Origin: Lachnospiraceae bacterium
GTDB lineage: Bacteria; Bacillota; Clostridia; Lachnospirales; Lachnospiraceae
Assembly: GCA_022510625.1 (NCBI GenBank)
Contig: JAFLTD010000022.1
Coordinates: 1-38,107, forward strand
Reading direction: 5' to 3'
DNA length: 38,107 nucleotides
Part shown: positions 23,981 to 34,600 of the stretch, piece by piece
Numbering within the stretch: position 1 is the stretch's first letter
Layout of the letters: the number at the start of each line of letters is the position of its first letter
Made by a program: the position numbers and the translations under genes
The notes under the pieces: generated by a model
The model's database searches: none
Told to the model about the DNA's origin: nothing
What the model saw: only the letters and a program-made list of their open reading frames with translations

Positions 23981-25051
23981 ATGGACTTTGTATATAGATT
24001 TCCAGTAGTAAGAGGAATTCAAGCAGGAACAGAATATTATATTGCAATGGTTCCACTTAAGATGTTAGCAAGACTTTTCCCGGCTGATGATGAGGAGTTT
24101 GTATTACCTGAATATCGTGCTCAGAGAAAATTGAATGAAGCAAGAATACCTATTATAAGTAAATATATATTGGACAATAGGGATTCATATGTTTTTTCTG
24201 CACTGGCAGCATCGATAGATGGCAAGTTCGCCTATAAGGCAAGCGAGAAGAATGCTGATATTGGTGTTTTGGAAGTTGCAATGGATGCCCATTTTTTGAT
24301 AAATGATGGTCAGCACAGAAAATCAGCTATTTTTGCAGCTTTAAAAGAGGATTCTTCACTTGAAGATGAGACGATATCCATTGTTTTTTATGCGGATCAA
24401 GGATTGAAACGTAGTCAGCAAATCTTTACGGACTTGAATAAAAACGCCGTAAGAACATCGAATTCCATTTCTGAGTTATATGATTCACGAGATGAAATGG
24501 CAGTAATCACGCGCAACGTTATTAGGAGTATTGATTTCCTAAATACCTATACTGATAAGGAAAAAGATATTTTGGGGAAATTTTCATCCAGTCTTTTTAC
24601 GTTAAATATTTTTTATACTGCTAACAAAAATATTGTTGGAAAGAATCAGGACAGTAAGTGTGAGCAATTCTTAATTGGATATTGGTCCGCAGTAGTCAGG
24701 CATATGAGGCAGTGGCAAGAATTACAGAGACGGGAAATAACTAAAATAGATCTACGTGAAAAATTTATTGCTACACAGAGTATAGTAATTCAGGCTTTCG
24801 GAAGAGTAGGAAATTATTTTTATATAAATAATATTGATCCAGAGTCGTATTTGAGCAATGTTGAAAAAATAAATTGGAGCCGGAATGACAGTCAGTGGTA
24901 TATGCGTGCTGTCGGAAAAAATGGGAGGATTATAACAAATAAAAGAGCGGCTATGTTGATTGCCAATGTTATCAAGCAAGAGATTGGCGTACCGCTTACT
25001 CAAGAAGAATCACAGGCTGAGGATACATTGAAGAACGTTAGAGAAGAATAG
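23981..25051 (+). CDS. dndB: DNA sulfur modification regulator DndB
   Basis: A 356-residue protein with GGAGG 4 nt before its ATG. It belongs to the DndB/DGQHR family: the naming motif DGQHR is at residues 109-113, followed by KSAIFAAL. The FTDLNKNAVRTSNS stretch is also typical. In Salmonella DndB represses the dnd operon, and loss of DndB changes the level and pattern of phosphorothioation. Here it is the first gene after a strong palindrome-overlapped promoter, which suits autoregulation. dndC follows after 10 nt. Confidence 0.9.
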   Translation: MDFVYRFPVVRGIQAGTEYYIAMVPLKMLARLFPADDEEFVLPEYRAQRKLNEARIPIISKYILDNRDSYVFSALAASIDGKFAYKASEKNADIGVLEVAMDAHFLINDGQHRKSAIFAALKEDSSLEDETISIVFYADQGLKRSQQIFTDLNKNAVRTSNSISELYDSRDEMAVITRNVIRSIDFLNTYTDKEKDILGKFSSSLFTLNIFYTANKNIVGKNQDSKCEQFLIGYWSAVVRHMRQWQELQRREITKIDLREKFIATQSIVIQAFGRVGNYFYINNIDPESYLSNVEKINWSRNDSQWYMRAVGKNGRIITNKRAAMLIANVIKQEIGVPLTQEESQAEDTLKNVREE

Positions 25052-25061
25052 AGGATATAAG

Positions 25062-26564
25062 ATGGCAATTGCAAAGGAAACAATTGATGGATTGATTGTT
25101 ACAATTCAAAATTTATATTTAGCAGACGATATTCCATGGATGATTGGATATTCTGGTGGAAAGGATAGCACAGCCGCAGTTCAGTTAGTGTGGTTAGCAA
25201 TCGAGGGACTCTCAGAAGAAGATAGAAAGAAGAAACCTATTCACATCATGAATACAGACACATTAGTGGAATCACCTGTGGTTTCAAAATGGGTAGAACA
25301 CTCGTTGGAGCATATGAAATCTGAAGCGGATGCTAAGGAATTACCGTTTATTCCAGAGAGACTAATCCCTGATTATAATAATACATTTTGGGTTAATCTG
25401 ATCGGACGTGGATACCCGTTCCCCAGAATGAAATATCGTTGGTGTACTGACCGTTTGAAGATTCAGCCAGTTAATAATTTTATTAAAAATAAGATTGCAG
25501 AACATGGTGAAGTTATTCTTGTTTTGGGAACACGTAAACAGGAAAGTACAAGACGAAATAGAACCATGACCAATTTGGAAAAAAAGCGGGTACGGGAACT
25601 ACTTAGTCCTAATCCTACATTGAAGAATGAATTGGTTTTTTCTCCGATGGAAGATTGGTCTGACGATGATGTATGGGCATTTTTAATGCAATATAAAAAT
25701 CCATGGGGATATTCTAACATGGATTTAATGACAATGTATCGTGGCGCTACGGCTGATAATGAATGCCCTCTTATGGTGGATAAATCAGCACCTTCTTGTG
25801 GAAAGAGTAGGTTTGGATGTTGGGTATGTACAATGGTCGAACGTGATAAATCAATGGAAGCAATGATTGCCAACGATCAGGAAAAAGAGTGGATGACGAC
25901 GCTCCTTGAATTCAGAAATGAATTTGGAAATGAGGATGGAGATCGAGAGAGAAGAAGTTTCCGTAGGATGAAAGGTAATTTGCAAGGAAATTATGGAAAG
26001 CTTTTTCACGGACCGTACAAAAAAGAAGTAAGAGAACGATGGTTGGAACGCTTGCTTTCAATACAAAAGGATATTAATGAAAATGGACCTGATGAGTTTT
26101 CTGATTTAGAACTGATCAGAGTGCCAGAGTTACAGGCGATACGTAGGATATGGGTCAATGATAAACATGAATTTGATGATTCATTGCCCAAGATATATGA
26201 AAGAGTCCTAGGAAAACCATTTGAAGATCCTGAGTGGATTCATTATGAAAATTTTGAAAGTGAAGAGTGGGAAATATTAAAGCAGATATGTCGGGACATG
26301 TATCCGGATGAGGAACTTGCTTTTGAAATGATGTACACATTAATTGACTTGGAAAATAAAGCGTCTGGAGTAAATCAAAGAAAAGGGATTCTCGAGGACA
26401 TTAATAATGCGCTTGGAAAAACTTTTTATAAGAATGAGGAAGATGCGACTCAGTTTTATTCTGATATGATGGTTCGGAAAAAGGAACATGGCGGTAAGTA
26501 TAACGAGAAATTTTTAGATTATCAACCGCTCGAATCAGAATTTGAAGATGACGAGGATGAGTGA
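25062..26564 (+). CDS. dndC: DNA phosphorothioation sulfurtransferase DndC
   Basis: A 500-residue protein of the PAPS-reductase/ATP-pyrophosphatase class. The PP-loop is SGGKDST at residues 31-37. Cysteines at 128 (RWCTDR), 235, 246, 253 and 256 (CPLM, SCGKSRFGCWVC) provide the ligands for the 4Fe-4S cluster known in DndC. It activates the DNA backbone or sulfur carrier with ATP and receives sulfur from the cysteine desulfurase. It follows dndB and is separated from dndD by only 3 nt. Confidence 0.95.
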   Translation: MAIAKETIDGLIVTIQNLYLADDIPWMIGYSGGKDSTAAVQLVWLAIEGLSEEDRKKKPIHIMNTDTLVESPVVSKWVEHSLEHMKSEADAKELPFIPERLIPDYNNTFWVNLIGRGYPFPRMKYRWCTDRLKIQPVNNFIKNKIAEHGEVILVLGTRKQESTRRNRTMTNLEKKRVRELLSPNPTLKNELVFSPMEDWSDDDVWAFLMQYKNPWGYSNMDLMTMYRGATADNECPLMVDKSAPSCGKSRFGCWVCTMVERDKSMEAMIANDQEKEWMTTLLEFRNEFGNEDGDRERRSFRRMKGNLQGNYGKLFHGPYKKEVRERWLERLLSIQKDINENGPDEFSDLELIRVPELQAIRRIWVNDKHEFDDSLPKIYERVLGKPFEDPEWIHYENFESEEWEILKQICRDMYPDEELAFEMMYTLIDLENKASGVNQRKGILEDINNALGKTFYKNEEDATQFYSDMMVRKKEHGGKYNEKFLDYQPLESEFEDDEDE

Positions 26565-26567
26565 CAT

Positions 26568-28520
26568 ATGATCATTAAAAAACTTCAATTACATAATTTT
26601 GGCGTGTATGCCGAAGATAATATATTTTCATTTGAGGGAAAGAAACCGATTGTTTTAATTGGAGGTATGAACGGTAGGGGAAAAACAACCTTTTTGGAGG
26701 CGGTTCTGTTGGCACTTTATGGATCAAATTCCTTTGCTTACTCAGAGAGCAAACAAAAATCGTATCCGCAATATTTAAGATCTTTTGTCAACAGAGGAAC
26801 AGAAGACAAGACATGTAGTGTTGAACTTGAATTTGAAATTAATAATGGTACTAAAGAAAACTATATTGTTAAAAGAGAATGGGATGCTAATGCTAAAAGA
26901 ACAAAAGAGCAGATTGCTGTATTTAAGGATGGGAGTTATAATGAATTTTTAACAAATAATTGGCCGATGTTTGTTGAAAATATTTTGCCAAGTGTTCTGT
27001 CCGGTTTCTTTTTTTTCGATGGAGAAAAAATTGCTGAATTGGCTGTAGATAGCGCCAATGTCCAATTGAAAAACTCAATTAGGTCAATGCTGGGTATATC
27101 AATTCTTGATGTGCTTAGCAATGATATTATGAGGAATCTGAAAAAAGTAAATAAAGCAGACAGTGAAAATAAGACAGCGGAAGGTGTTCAGGAATTAAGG
27201 GAAGTAAAAGAAAAAGCAATTGCAGAATTAGCAGAGATTGATGCTGAAATTGAAGCATTAAGCCATAAATTGGTAAAAGACAATGATCGTCTGGAAGCGT
27301 TACACCAGCTTTATATCGCAAAGGGTGGTGACGCGGTAGAAAAGAAAAATGAAACTATACAAAAAAGGGCTAGCTTGATGGCTGAGCTTTCAGGTGAAGA
27401 AAATAAATTATATGAATTAGTGACCTCGGAATTACCGTTTGCTCTTGTGAAAGATTTAATTGCAGAAGTTAAGTTGCAAGCGACAGATGAGCATAAAGCT
27501 ATGATCATGCAGCAGGCTGTTCTGCAATTGGATGGTTTATTTGAAAATTTTGCTGCTGAATATTCAGGTGACAAAAAAGCAGGAAGAGATTTTATTGAAT
27601 TTACCAAGAAGCAAGTGAAAGTGAGTCGGATTTCATCAATATATGAATTATCAGAACAAGCCCTTTTTCAGACTAATAATTTGGCTGAAATTGTAATTGA
27701 AAATGCTGAAAATGAGACAAAATCTATTTTAAGAAAAAAGAAAAAATTAGAAAAACAGATTGGTGAATTTGATAGTTATTTGACAATTGACATTAATGAT
27801 AAAGAACTCCAAAAAATCTATAAGAAAATAAAAGCAGCGGAGCAAGCCATCATTAATGATCGAGTAAAGATGTCTGAGCTAGAGCAGAGGAGGAGCGGTG
27901 CCAATTCTAAGGTTATAACGGCCACATCAGAATTTAATAAGTATGTGGAATCTTTTTTATCAAATGCAGAATTGAAGGATAGTAGCGACAGAACAATAAA
28001 GTATTCCAATATTGCTTTGAATATTATTGAAAAATATCAGGTAGAATTGCAGAAACGTAAGACAGATATATTGGCGAAAACTATTACAGATTGTTATAAG
28101 AAACTGGCAAGCAAGAAGAATTTGATTCAGAAGATAATAATGAATCCGGAAACATTAGATTTGAAATATTTGTCAGAAGATGATAAAGAAGTCCCAAAAG
28201 ATTCATTATCCGCAGGAGAGCAGCAACTGATGGTTATTTCTATTCTTTGGGCATTAGCAATCTGCTCTAAAAAGAAATTGCCAATCATAATTGACACCCC
28301 ATTATCAAGACTTGATTCAGCACACAGAACAGCTCTGATAACAACATATTTCCCGAGCGCGGGAGAGCAGACGATTATCTTATCAACTGATTCGGAGATA
28401 GATTATGAATATTATAAGCTGATGAAAGATAATGTTGGAGATGAATTTACATTGAACTATGATGAAAGTTCAAAGAGCACTTCTATTGAACGAGGATACT
28501 TGATTGGAGCAAGAATATGA
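26568..28520 (+). CDS. dndD: DNA sulfur modification ATPase DndD
   Basis: A 650-residue SMC-like ATPase. Walker A is GGMNGRGKTT (32-41), FFFFDGEKIAEL follows near residue 148, long coiled-coil arms occupy the centre, and the C-terminal head has LSAGEQQLMVISILWAL and IIIDTPLSRLDS. DndD is thought to nick or open DNA for sulfur insertion with DndC and DndE. Unlike the ATPase at 21340 it has no central CxxC. Its stop overlaps the dndE start (ATGA), so the two are translationally coupled. Confidence 0.95.
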   Translation: MIIKKLQLHNFGVYAEDNIFSFEGKKPIVLIGGMNGRGKTTFLEAVLLALYGSNSFAYSESKQKSYPQYLRSFVNRGTEDKTCSVELEFEINNGTKENYIVKREWDANAKRTKEQIAVFKDGSYNEFLTNNWPMFVENILPSVLSGFFFFDGEKIAELAVDSANVQLKNSIRSMLGISILDVLSNDIMRNLKKVNKADSENKTAEGVQELREVKEKAIAELAEIDAEIEALSHKLVKDNDRLEALHQLYIAKGGDAVEKKNETIQKRASLMAELSGEENKLYELVTSELPFALVKDLIAEVKLQATDEHKAMIMQQAVLQLDGLFENFAAEYSGDKKAGRDFIEFTKKQVKVSRISSIYELSEQALFQTNNLAEIVIENAENETKSILRKKKKLEKQIGEFDSYLTIDINDKELQKIYKKIKAAEQAIINDRVKMSELEQRRSGANSKVITATSEFNKYVESFLSNAELKDSSDRTIKYSNIALNIIEKYQVELQKRKTDILAKTITDCYKKLASKKNLIQKIIMNPETLDLKYLSEDDKEVPKDSLSAGEQQLMVISILWALAICSKKKLPIIIDTPLSRLDSAHRTALITTYFPSAGEQTIILSTDSEIDYEYYKLMKDNVGDEFTLNYDESSKSTSIERGYLIGARI

Positions 28521-28906
28521 TTATGAAACAAGTGCGTTTTTCGCAACAGGCGAAAGATCAATTATCAAGGTTAAAAGGAAAAACAGGAATAAAAAATTGG
28601 AATGTGCTTTGTAGATGGGCATTGTGTTACTCGTTGAGTGAAAAGACTATACCAACGGACATTCCTATTATTGCTGATAGTAATTTAGAAATGTCTTGGT
28701 ATACGTTCGGTGGAGATTATTATGAAATTTATGAAGCATTAGTCAAGGCATGGTGCATTCAAATGAAGTTGCCGACTGATGATGAAACTGTTGTTAAATA
28801 TTTTCGTTTAAATCTTGAGCGAGGGATATCTCATCTGTGCGGAACGGGTTTGGTTAAAAGTCTAGATGATTTAGCTAAATTGGCATTGAAGGAGAACTTA
28901 GCATGA
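28517..28906 (+). CDS. dndE: DNA sulfur modification protein DndE
   Basis: A 129-residue protein. The N-terminus has the DndE pattern FSQQAKDQLSRLKGKTGI followed by NVLCRWALCYSL. DndE is a small tetramer that binds nicked double-stranded DNA and is essential for modification. Its start overlaps dndD and its stop overlaps dndA, both through ATGA. Confidence 0.93.
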   Translation: MIMKQVRFSQQAKDQLSRLKGKTGIKNWNVLCRWALCYSLSEKTIPTDIPIIADSNLEMSWYTFGGDYYEIYEALVKAWCIQMKLPTDDETVVKYFRLNLERGISHLCGTGLVKSLDDLAKLALKENLA

Positions 28907-30054
28907 GTGTATATTTGGATTACAATGCATCTGCGCCTATAGATTCCAGAGTTTTAGATGTGATGATTGATGTATATAGGAATAACATTGGTAATGCTGA
29001 TAGCCGAACTCATAATTTTGGCGAAAATGCACGAACTGTTGTTGAAGATGCAAGAAAACAGGTCGCTAGCTTGCTAAAAGTATTACCAGACGAAGTGTTT
29101 TTCACAAGCGGGGCAACAGAGAGTAATAATATTGCAATCCAAGGCCTTAAGGAATATGCAAATAAAAATAGGAAAAAGCATATTGTAACAACCGCTATTG
29201 AGCACAAAGCAATACTAGAGACAGTAAAGCATTTAAAAACAGAAGATTTTGAAGTTGAGATGGTTTGTCCTGACTTATCGGGACGTGTAAGTTGTGAAGA
29301 AATCCTTAGTAAAGTCAGAGAGGATACGCTGTTGGTCAGTGTCATGCATGTAAACAATGAAACTGGTATTATTCAGCCGGTGAAAGAATTAGGAGAAGCT
29401 TTACAAGATAAAAATATTCTTTTCCATATTGATGCAACACAAAGTTGTGGAAAACTAGTTAAGGAAGTCCAAGAACTTAATTACAATATGCTTTCTTTCA
29501 GTGCACATAAGTTGATGGGACCACAGGGAGTAGGTGTTCTTGTTTTGAAAAAGAAGTCATATCGATTACCACCAGTGAAAGCAATTTTCTATGGTGGACA
29601 ACAAGAACACGGTATACGTCCGGGGACAATTCCGGTGGCGCTAACCGCAGGATGTGGTAAGGCATGCGAAATTGCGGAAACGGATTATATAAAGAATAAT
29701 GATCATTCTCTGGAAATAAAAAGCAAAATTATTGGTGAACTTGATGCTTCAGGATTACAGTATAGGTTCAATGGAGATCAGAATTATTGCGTGTCAACTA
29801 CCTTAAATATCTGTATTGAGGGAGTATCCTCAGAGGCTCTTATGATTTCTACGAAACAGTATTGTGGGCTCTCAAACGGATCTGCTTGCACTTCTAAGAG
29901 CTATGATCCAAGTTATGTTTTGGTTGCAATGGGGATTCCGACAGAGAAGATAGAAAACTCTATAAGAATAAGCTGGGGACCAGATACTGATGTAGAGGAG
30001 ACGGTTAATAATTTTAGAGAGTTATTGAAAATTGCTAAGCAGATAAAGAATTAA
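28903..30054 (+). CDS. dndA: Cysteine desulfurase DndA
   Basis: A 383-residue PLP enzyme of the IscS/NifS family. The PLP lysine is K203 in SAHKLMGPQGVG, and the persulfide cysteine is C329 in GSACTSKSY. It takes sulfur from cysteine and hands it to DndC. Overlap with dndE and position at the end of dndBCDE assign it to this pathway and not to general Fe-S assembly. In Streptomyces dndA is divergent from dndBCDE; here it closes the operon. Confidence 0.93.
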   Translation: MSVYLDYNASAPIDSRVLDVMIDVYRNNIGNADSRTHNFGENARTVVEDARKQVASLLKVLPDEVFFTSGATESNNIAIQGLKEYANKNRKKHIVTTAIEHKAILETVKHLKTEDFEVEMVCPDLSGRVSCEEILSKVREDTLLVSVMHVNNETGIIQPVKELGEALQDKNILFHIDATQSCGKLVKEVQELNYNMLSFSAHKLMGPQGVGVLVLKKKSYRLPPVKAIFYGGQQEHGIRPGTIPVALTAGCGKACEIAETDYIKNNDHSLEIKSKIIGELDASGLQYRFNGDQNYCVSTTLNICIEGVSSEALMISTKQYCGLSNGSACTSKSYDPSYVLVAMGIPTEKIENSIRISWGPDTDVEETVNNFRELLKIAKQIKN

Positions 30055-30166
30055 GAAGATATTTTACATTATGCAAAGTTCAAATTGTTAGGTATAGAGA
30101 ATTCTGGAATAATAGATGTGGTAAAAGAATTTTTTAACATATAAATTTTGATTTGGAGAAATAAAT

Positions 30167-30997
30167 ATGCATTTTTTGGACTACAAAAAGAGTTTGGGAA
30201 TAGGAATTGATGATAAGAAAAAAATTGAATTCTTTTTTACTAAAATGTTTAATGTGTTAAATATTTTGGTAAAAACTAGTAGCGGCTTTGTCATTACTCA
30301 TCAAGAATATTTTGAATTTTGTAATACGGCAGGAATTGCAATACGCTCAAATAGTTTGAATTATGATTTATATGATGATGTTTTAGATGTGTTGCACTCG
30401 CATACTGATTCGTTAAAAGATTTCCTGCCATATTATATGACCTTTGTTAATTGTTTAGTAAATGTAGATTATCGCGAATGGGATAGACAATTTTTCGTCA
30501 ACTTGATTTGTAAACTGTTGCATGAATCTCAAATTCCCTTTGAAATAAAGGAAGATGAGGACGGATATTTTATTTTTCCTCATGGAGCCAAAGAATTAGA
30601 TGATGCTTTGGTTTCACAAAATCTAGAGTGGCTCAAAGGGTATCCAAAATCAAGAACTGCCTTTATCAAAGCATTAAAAGATTATGCTGATCAGAGCGAA
30701 CAAAACGCAAGTGATATTGCCGATAAATTTAGAAAAGCACTTGAAAGCTTTTTTCAAGAATTTTTTGATAGCGAGAAATCATTAGAAAATTATAAATCGG
30801 AATATGGAGCTTATTTAAAACAACGTGGCGTTCCAACAGAGATCAGTAACAATTTTGAAAGTATATTACAAGCGTATACAAATTATATAAACAATTATGC
30901 TAAGCATCAGGATAAGACAAGCTTAAATGTGCTGGAATACATTATGTATCAAACAGGCAATATAATTCGATTGTTGATTACTTTGAAGAAAGGTTAA
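30167..30997 (+). CDS. Uncharacterised protein, possible Abi/HEPN-like
   Basis: A 276-residue protein with TTGGAG 10 nt before its ATG, 112 nt after dndA, no terminator between. It is AT-rich and has no signal peptide or membrane segment. Residues 150-210 are helical and polar. The C-terminal 50 residues (ILQAYTNYINNYAKHQDKTSLN, broken here, then EYIMYQTGNIIRLLITL) remind me of the C-terminal domain of some abortive-infection proteins, with an NxxxxH arrangement like a weakened HEPN RNase motif. This is a tentative reading. Its location next to a defense operon supports an anti-phage role. Confidence 0.6.
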   Translation: MHFLDYKKSLGIGIDDKKKIEFFFTKMFNVLNILVKTSSGFVITHQEYFEFCNTAGIAIRSNSLNYDLYDDVLDVLHSHTDSLKDFLPYYMTFVNCLVNVDYREWDRQFFVNLICKLLHESQIPFEIKEDEDGYFIFPHGAKELDDALVSQNLEWLKGYPKSRTAFIKALKDYADQSEQNASDIADKFRKALESFFQEFFDSEKSLENYKSEYGAYLKQRGVPTEISNNFESILQAYTNYINNYAKHQDKTSLNVLEYIMYQTGNIIRLLITLKKG

Positions 30998-31341
30998 TTC
31001 TACCTATATATGCGAGACGATTTAATACAAAAATAAAAGCTTTATTAGTTATTAGAGAAGGTTAGTAATGTATCAATCAGGTCTCTTGTTCAATGCTTTG
31101 ACAGATTTAATTTTTAAAATCCGATTCGTGAAGAAGGAATAATGGAGAGACTTTGATAAGAAAACATACCCAGTACTGCTTAAGGAGAGCATTTGTTTTT
31201 CAAATAAATAAAAGGGAGTGGTAACCTGTTGTTTTTCCTCACACCCCTTTGAAAATTATCCTGAAAGTGTTATAATGTAATAATTTAGCAATGTAATGTT
31301 AAATGGGAGGCTTGGGAATAAATGAAAAGGAGGATAAAGCT
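30998..31341. other. Intergenic region at the right edge of the island
   Basis: About 340 bp with no credible gene. It holds an inverted repeat (AAAGGG-A-GTG at 31211-31220 against CAC-AC-CCCTTT at 31240-31250) without a T-run on the plus strand, and then the promoter at 31249-31276. The AT-rich composition ends here. Confidence 0.4.
31249..31276 (+). promoter_or_regulatory. Promoter upstream of the nucleotidyltransferase remnant
   Basis: TTGAAA at 31249-31254, a 16-nt spacer and TATAAT at 31271-31276. Its original gene is now broken, so it may serve the large secreted protein gene starting at 31651. Confidence 0.7.
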
Positions 31342-31618
31342 ATGCAACATAGTTTTCATTACATTTCCAAGAAAGACCCAGAAGTAAAAAAAGCCTATGG
31401 AGACATCCTGAATATTCTTAAAGGAGCTCAGGATTTGGTAAGAGAAGAATTTACCTTTAGGTTTGATGTGGTGGGCAGTTACAAGAGGAATATGATTACC
31501 TACGATGCCAAATCAAATATAGGATGAGTACTATATGCTGTCTGACAGAGTTGATTGGATTAAAGAGAATGGTTTATGGGATGCTCTGCGGGATTATATA
31601 TTGAGAAGAAGAATGTGA
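31342..31618 (+). pseudogene. Nucleotidyltransferase remnant with internal deletion
   Basis: AAGGAGG precedes ATG 31342, and 61 codons read as the beginning of a nucleotidyltransferase-like protein (FTFRFDVVGSYKRNMITYDAKSNIG) and then stop at 31525. From about 31523, in another frame, the sequence continues DEYYMLSDRVDWIKENGLWD up to a stop at 31616-31618, which looks like a later part of the same kind of protein. The region between, which should hold the catalytic Asp pair, is missing. A single deletion of the middle of the gene with a frame change explains both pieces. The family assignment rests on memory of related sequences and is moderate. Confidence 0.65.
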
Positions 31619-31650
31619 ATATAAACATTAAACGAAGGCGGGATAAGATT

Positions 31651-34600
31651 ATGTGGATAATGAAAAGATGGATTGCACTTATACTTACTATGTCAATTGC
31701 GCTTAGTGACTTCGGCGGCATTACTGTATTTGCAGCAGAGGACACTGTGACAGCCGAAACATTGGACTCAGAGGACGCTGTGACAGCTGAAACATTGGAC
31801 TTTGAGAACGATGAAGAGAGTCTGCAGACAGACGAAGATCAGAATCATGAAGAAACAGATTTCGCGCAGAACGAAGACTCTGCACCTGAAACAGAGGCGG
31901 AAGTAGAAACAGAAACGGAAGTAGATACAGAAGCGGAAACCGGATTACCGGCCTTGCATATCGGACAGATCAACAAAGGGGAAGAATTTCCTTCGCCGGA
32001 TGATTCCGAGCTCGTATACGACTTGCCGGTTTCTTTTGAAATGTCAGATTCGGTGCTGTTATTTGTTAATTACAACTTCGATACAATATATGCAGAAGGA
32101 AAGGGTACGCTTGTCTGGAGTATTCTCCGCGGAGAGAATGGCATGGAAGAGGGCAGTGTCAGCCTTATCAATGAAGAAGATGACTGGGTGGATTTTGAAA
32201 TTGTGTCTGATTCGCCATTTTTTACAATGACAGAGAATGAAGATGAAGAAAGCGATTATTATCAAACGGTAGAGCTTGCTGCTGTAGATTTTACAGATGA
32301 AGGAGATCGTGAAGAATCCAAAGATTACAACTACTATATCCGGGCCGCCTATTATTTGGGAACAGGGGAAGATATGGCCGAAGAATTCTATGCGGCTGCG
32401 ACAATAGCGTTCCTGCCTATAGAAGATGCGGATATAGATGAAACACAGGACGATGTGTCAGACGCAGAAGAAATCAATACAGAGGAGACGTTAGACGAGG
32501 AAGGAATCGATACAGAGGAATCCCAAGAAGATGTACCTGTCACGGAAGAAACTTTTGAAGAAGAAACAGAGGACGATGAGCTGATTGCAGATTCTTATAT
32601 GAACATGGCATTTGAAGACGATGATACCGGGAATGATGCTGAGAATGCTACTTCCGAAGTTTTTGAAAGCGATGAGCAGCAGAATTTGGATGGACAAACA
32701 CGTAGGTTGATATTAGATGTATCAGCAGAAACGCCGATAGAGATGCATCCCAACGACATACGACAAGTTACTGCAACGATTGTATCGGTAGGTGATTCGG
32801 ATGACACGCAGGAAGATACTCCGGTAGATTCGGAAAAGATTGTGTGGGAAAGCAGCGACATAAACGTGGCTGTTGTAGAAAAGGGAGTGATCCGCGCAAA
32901 TACGGAAGGCGTGGAAGGATATGCACAGATTACTGCGCAGTACGACGGTTTAACCGCTACTGCCGTTGTGAAGGTTGTGCAGGAGAATGCTGAACAAATC
33001 CTGAATCTTGACGGTGACATATGGATCGTCGGGTTTCAACAGGAGAGTGAGGATTTTGTTTATACGGGGCAGAAGATTACACAGGATATTCGCGTTTATT
33101 ATAATGAGATTCTTTTAAAGGAAAAGACGGATTATACCGTAACCTATAAAAACAATGTCAACGCTGCAGTCTATAATTCAGCGAAGGCACCTTCCGTTAC
33201 GATTAAACTGAAAGGGCAGTACAGCGGCAGTCGGACACTGTATTTCACTATTTTACCGCGGAATATTGACGAGGATGAGTCCATGGGGTACGAACAGGTA
33301 GTCCAGTATGCCAAGACACTGAAGATTCCTGCGCCGACATTGTATTATAACAATAAAAAGCTTACTTCCGGTAAGGACTTCGTCTGTGATTACACTGCTT
33401 ATGATGAGAGCAGTGAGTATGGCAGGATGCCGGAGGAGTATAAGAAAGGCGACTCTTACGAAGCGGGTAAGGTTTATGAATATACCGTCAACGGAACGGG
33501 TAACTTTAATGGTTCGTTTAAGATGAGACTGGTTGTGGTCAAGGATAAGAATCTCAATCTGAGTTCTGCAACGATTGCGCTTGACAAGAAGCAGTATGAA
33601 TATCACGGAGAGCCATTATCCAAAGATGATATAGGCATAACTGTCAAATTCGGCAAAACAGTTGTGGATGAAAACCTTTATGAATATGAAGTTCATGCTG
33701 AGAATGTCGGAACCGGATATATTGAAATCTACCCGTCAGATGCCGGTAGGGAGGTCGGTTATCGGGGAAAGAAAAAGGTAAACATTAAGGTAGTCGGCGA
33801 TCGGAAGATTAAGGATGCCATGAAGGGAGAAGGCTGGCAGGAGACGATTGTGTTTTCACAGAAGGGCGTGAACGATGACGGCGGAATCATTCAGGCTAAA
33901 GAAGGCATACTTGTTTATGTCGAGAATAGTGATGCCGGTGAGTCCCTTGAGGAGGGTTCCGGTAAAAAGGAAGTGGTTCTTAGGGAGGGCGAAGACTATA
34001 CCGTTAAGTACAGCAATCATAAGAAAGTCGGAACTGCAACCGCCACTTTTACCGGTGTGGGCAGATATAAAGGAACACTCAAGCTGAAATATCAGATCAC
34101 GCCCAATATCAAAGCGGAGAATTTCACGATCGTCTGGAAGAATGTAAAAAAGAACGTAACGGATGAGGGAGAAAGGCTTGAGATAGAATATCAAAAAGGC
34201 GGAGCAGTGCCGGACTTTGTCTTAATGGATCAGGATAAGAATATTCTGAAAAATAAAACTGATTATACGGTAAAACTGACAAACAATAAAACACCGGGAA
34301 CCTATATGACATATGAGATTACCGGTAAGGGAAACTATAAGGGATATGCATATAAAAAGGCAGATCAGATTATGGTAATGCCGGGCAATATCGGCCGTGG
34401 GACCATAACCGTCTCCGATAAGCAGCGCAGCACAAAAGCAAACGCATGGAAATCAAAACCCACGATCAAAGATGTCAGCGGTAAGACGCTGACTGCGGGG
34501 AAGGACTATGCTAAGGAGTTTGAATATACGTATACAAATACAAATGCAAATGGGGAAAACGTATCGTATCCTGAGGCGGACACAGTCGTTACGATTAAGG

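Larger units (their letters stand above)
16250..31250. other. AT-rich defense island with DNA phosphorothioation genes
   Basis: Between the terminator at 16241 and the promoter at 31249 the coding DNA is visibly richer in A and T, and in codons such as AAA, TTA and ATA, than on either side. All genes inside are accessory: a DUF218 membrane protein, an XRE regulator, a helicase/ATPase operon, dndBCDE-dndA and an unknown gene. No integrase, transposase or clear attachment repeat was found, so the limits are approximate. It is inferred to be horizontally acquired. Confidence 0.6.
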
